Origin: a virus
IMG/VR virus record: IMGVR_UViG_3300025543_000129
Location: 1 to 30,998 of that record
Direction: 5' to 3' (one strand)
DNA: 30,998 nucleotides
Shown: piece by piece, positions 29,816-30,998 of the stretch
Layout of the letters: each line of letters opens with the position of its first letter
Position numbering within the stretch: the stretch's first letter is position 1
Made by a program: the position numbers and the translations under genes
Notes under the pieces: model-generated
What the model saw: the letters and a program-made list of their open reading frames with translations, nothing else
What the model was told of the DNA's origin: nothing
The model's database searches: none

Positions 29816-29925
29816 AGTATTTGTTAATACTTTGTATTTTATTGTTAACTAGTTGTGTTAACAAGTTAGATAATTATAACCCAGGAACAACACTAGTTAG
29901 ATGGATAATTACTCATGATAAGTGA
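29812..29925 (+). CDS. 37 aa lipoprotein
   Basis: MKYLLILCILLLTSCVNKLD is a short signal peptide ending in a lipobox (L-T-S-C15), so Cys15 would be lipidated and a 23-residue mature peptide (CVNKLDNYNPGTTLVRWIIT HDK) anchored in a membrane. Tiny phage lipoproteins can be outer-membrane spanins or superinfection-exclusion factors; proline content is too low for a typical o-spanin. The ATG overlaps the previous stop (ATGA), and the endonuclease gene begins 11 bases before its end. Confidence 0.65.
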   Translation: MKYLLILCILLLTSCVNKLDNYNPGTTLVRWIITHDK

Positions 29926-30358
29926 AACTGATGCATCATACATTGCAGGTTTATTTGATGGTGAAGGAAGTATTACTTACAAACAATATACTGAAAAGAA
30001 AAAGAAGAGAGACGGCAGTCCTCGTACTTCATTTACTTGGCGTATAGTAATGGAGATCTCTATGACAGATGAATCTGTTATTCGTTTAGTCCATAATCTA
30101 CTTGGATGTGGAACCGTTAGGAAAAAGCCAAGAGAAAAATCTGGTCATTTAATGCAATGGAGATGGCGATGTGGATTTAGAGATGCATACTATGTAGCTT
30201 TATTATTACATCCATATGTTCATGTAAAATTAGAAAAGATAAACAAAATTATTAAACATTATTCTTATGTAGGTAAAGAAGATCTAAAAGCTAAAGTAAT
30301 TGATATAGCTAATCATAAATTATATAAACAGAGACATGGAAAAGAAACCGCTAGCTAG
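29915..30358 (+). CDS. LAGLIDADG-type homing endonuclease-like protein
   Basis: A 147 aa protein with a single LAGLIDADG motif near the N-terminus, YIAGLFDGEGSI (residues 9-20), in which Asp15-Gly-Glu17-Gly gives the catalytic acid. The body contains FTWRIVMEISMTDESVIRLV, then LGCGTVRKK...WRWRCGFRDAYYVALLLHPY, typical of the DNA-binding beta-saddle. One motif per chain implies a homodimer. It is free-standing, not inside an intron or intein visible here, and overlaps both neighbours (11 nt and 23 nt). It may be a mobile gene or a domesticated nuclease. Confidence 0.85.
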   Translation: MISETDASYIAGLFDGEGSITYKQYTEKKKKRDGSPRTSFTWRIVMEISMTDESVIRLVHNLLGCGTVRKKPREKSGHLMQWRWRCGFRDAYYVALLLHPYVHVKLEKINKIIKHYSYVGKEDLKAKVIDIANHKLYKQRHGKETAS

Positions 30359-30998
30359 AATCCTTTCATTAGGTGCAGGAGTACAAAGTTCAACGATGGC
30401 ATTGATGGCGGACCAAGGAGCATTTGGTGAGAAACCAACGGCAGCTATCTTTGCTGATACCGGTTGGGAACCTAGACCAGTTATCGATCATTTAAATTAT
30501 TTGAAATCTAAACTATCTTTTCCTGTATACATTTGTAAAGCAGGAAATCTTCACGATGATATTTTAAGAGCAACAGATAATGGTAAGTTTGTATCTGTGC
30601 CTTTCTTTACTATAAATGAAAAAGGTAAAAAGGGTATGGGTCGTCGCCAATGTACGAGAGAATATAAGATAACTCCGATTGCAGCTAAGATCAGAGAACT
30701 GTTAGGTATGAAAAAGTATGCTAGATTTCCAAAAGGAGAGTTTGTTGAAACCTGGGTTGGTATATCAACTGATGAAGTATTTAGAGTAAAAGAATCTAGA
30801 TTTTGGTGGCAAAAGAATAGATGGCCTTTAATTGAAAAGAAAATGTCAAGAGAAAATTGTATCGAATGGTATAATGGTAAAGATTATAAGACACCTGCTA
30901 AGTCTTCTTGTATTGGATGTCCCTATCACGACGATTCTTTTTGGTTGGATATGAAGAATAATAGACCAGATGAATTTGAAGCTGCGGTCGAGTTTGAT
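30336..30998 (+). CDS. PP-loop ATPase / PAPS-reductase-family protein (3' partial)
   Basis: The frame from ATG 30336 runs off the window after 221 codons. The PP-loop SLGAGVQSS (residues 11-19) near the N-terminus binds ATP, and FADTGWEP follows near 39-46. Cysteine motifs are RRQCTREYK (about 103-111) and SSCIGCPYHDD (about 190-200). This is the phosphoadenosine-phosphosulfate-reductase-like family found in many phages, related to enzymes that adenylate substrates, including DndC of DNA phosphorothioation. Sulfate reduction is not implied; the CxxC and RRQC cysteines suggest a metal or Fe-S site. The start overlaps the endonuclease gene by 23 nt; the start is not preceded by a clear RBS. Confidence 0.8.
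   Translation, partial: MEKKPLARILSLGAGVQSSTMALMADQGAFGEKPTAAIFADTGWEPRPVIDHLNYLKSKLSFPVYICKAGNLHDDILRATDNGKFVSVPFFTINEKGKKGMGRRQCTREYKITPIAAKIRELLGMKKYARFPKGEFVETWVGISTDEVFRVKESRFWWQKNRWPLIEKKMSRENCIEWYNGKDYKTPAKSSCIGCPYHDDSFWLDMKNNRPDEFEAAVEFD

Overview
The window looks like part of a lytic-type tailed phage genome, most likely a marine podovirus-like phage of an AT-rich alphaproteobacterium (SAR11/Pelagibacter-type host). The evidence is the very AT-rich and tightly packed gene order with many 1-4 nt overlaps, and protein types typical of uncultured marine phages: stacked 2OG-Fe(II) oxygenases, glycine-rich virion proteins with GGRIGF tags, a family A DNA polymerase, DUF3310, and an M15 endolysin. 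Host and morphology are inference. Terminase, portal, capsid, integrase and RNA polymerase are not in the window, and I saw no tRNA, rRNA, CRISPR array or insertion sequence.

Layout. (1) About 3-2801: five consecutive, mutually different 2-oxoglutarate/Fe(II) dioxygenase-fold genes, the first cut by the window edge. (2) 2819-15370: virion module with a large beta-rich tail/connector-like protein, several small conserved proteins, then glycine-rich, Gln/Ala-rich and very long (1414 aa) internal/ejection-type proteins, closed by a small coiled-coil/membrane protein. (3) 15367-16997: the only leftward unit, a Snf2-type helicase and a 68 aa protein, with its own promoter read out of a 55 bp divergent gap. 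(4) 17053-25506: replication module, mostly behind a consensus sigma70-type promoter at 17460: two conserved early proteins, an archaeo-eukaryotic-type primase, a UvrD-like helicase, DUF3310, a C5-cytosine methyltransferase, and a family A DNA polymerase with Leu at the O-helix position equivalent to E. coli Phe762. (5) 25509-29019: small-protein and lysis region with several one-membrane-segment proteins and an M15 peptidase endolysin. (6) 29021-30998: a perfect TTGACA-N16-TATAAT promoter driving a ribbon-helix-helix-like regulator and very small proteins (zinc finger, coiled coil, lipoprotein), then a LAGLIDADG endonuclease and a PP-loop ATPase/PAPS-reductase-family gene cut by the window end.

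The most striking observation is at 22224-23663. The methyltransferase gene contains, in the +1 frame, a complete 392-codon gene (22396-23574) with its own AGGAGG ribosome-binding site. The two products carry interlocked repeats: V-S-N-T in the methyltransferase frame and Y-P-T-P in the other, read from the same bases. The inner protein resembles, from memory, a family often found beside phage Dcm genes (PTP repeats, terminal GFP-x-x-W). This looks like true dual coding of more than 1.1 kb, in which the variable target-recognition stretch of the methyltransferase is overprinted by its partner gene.
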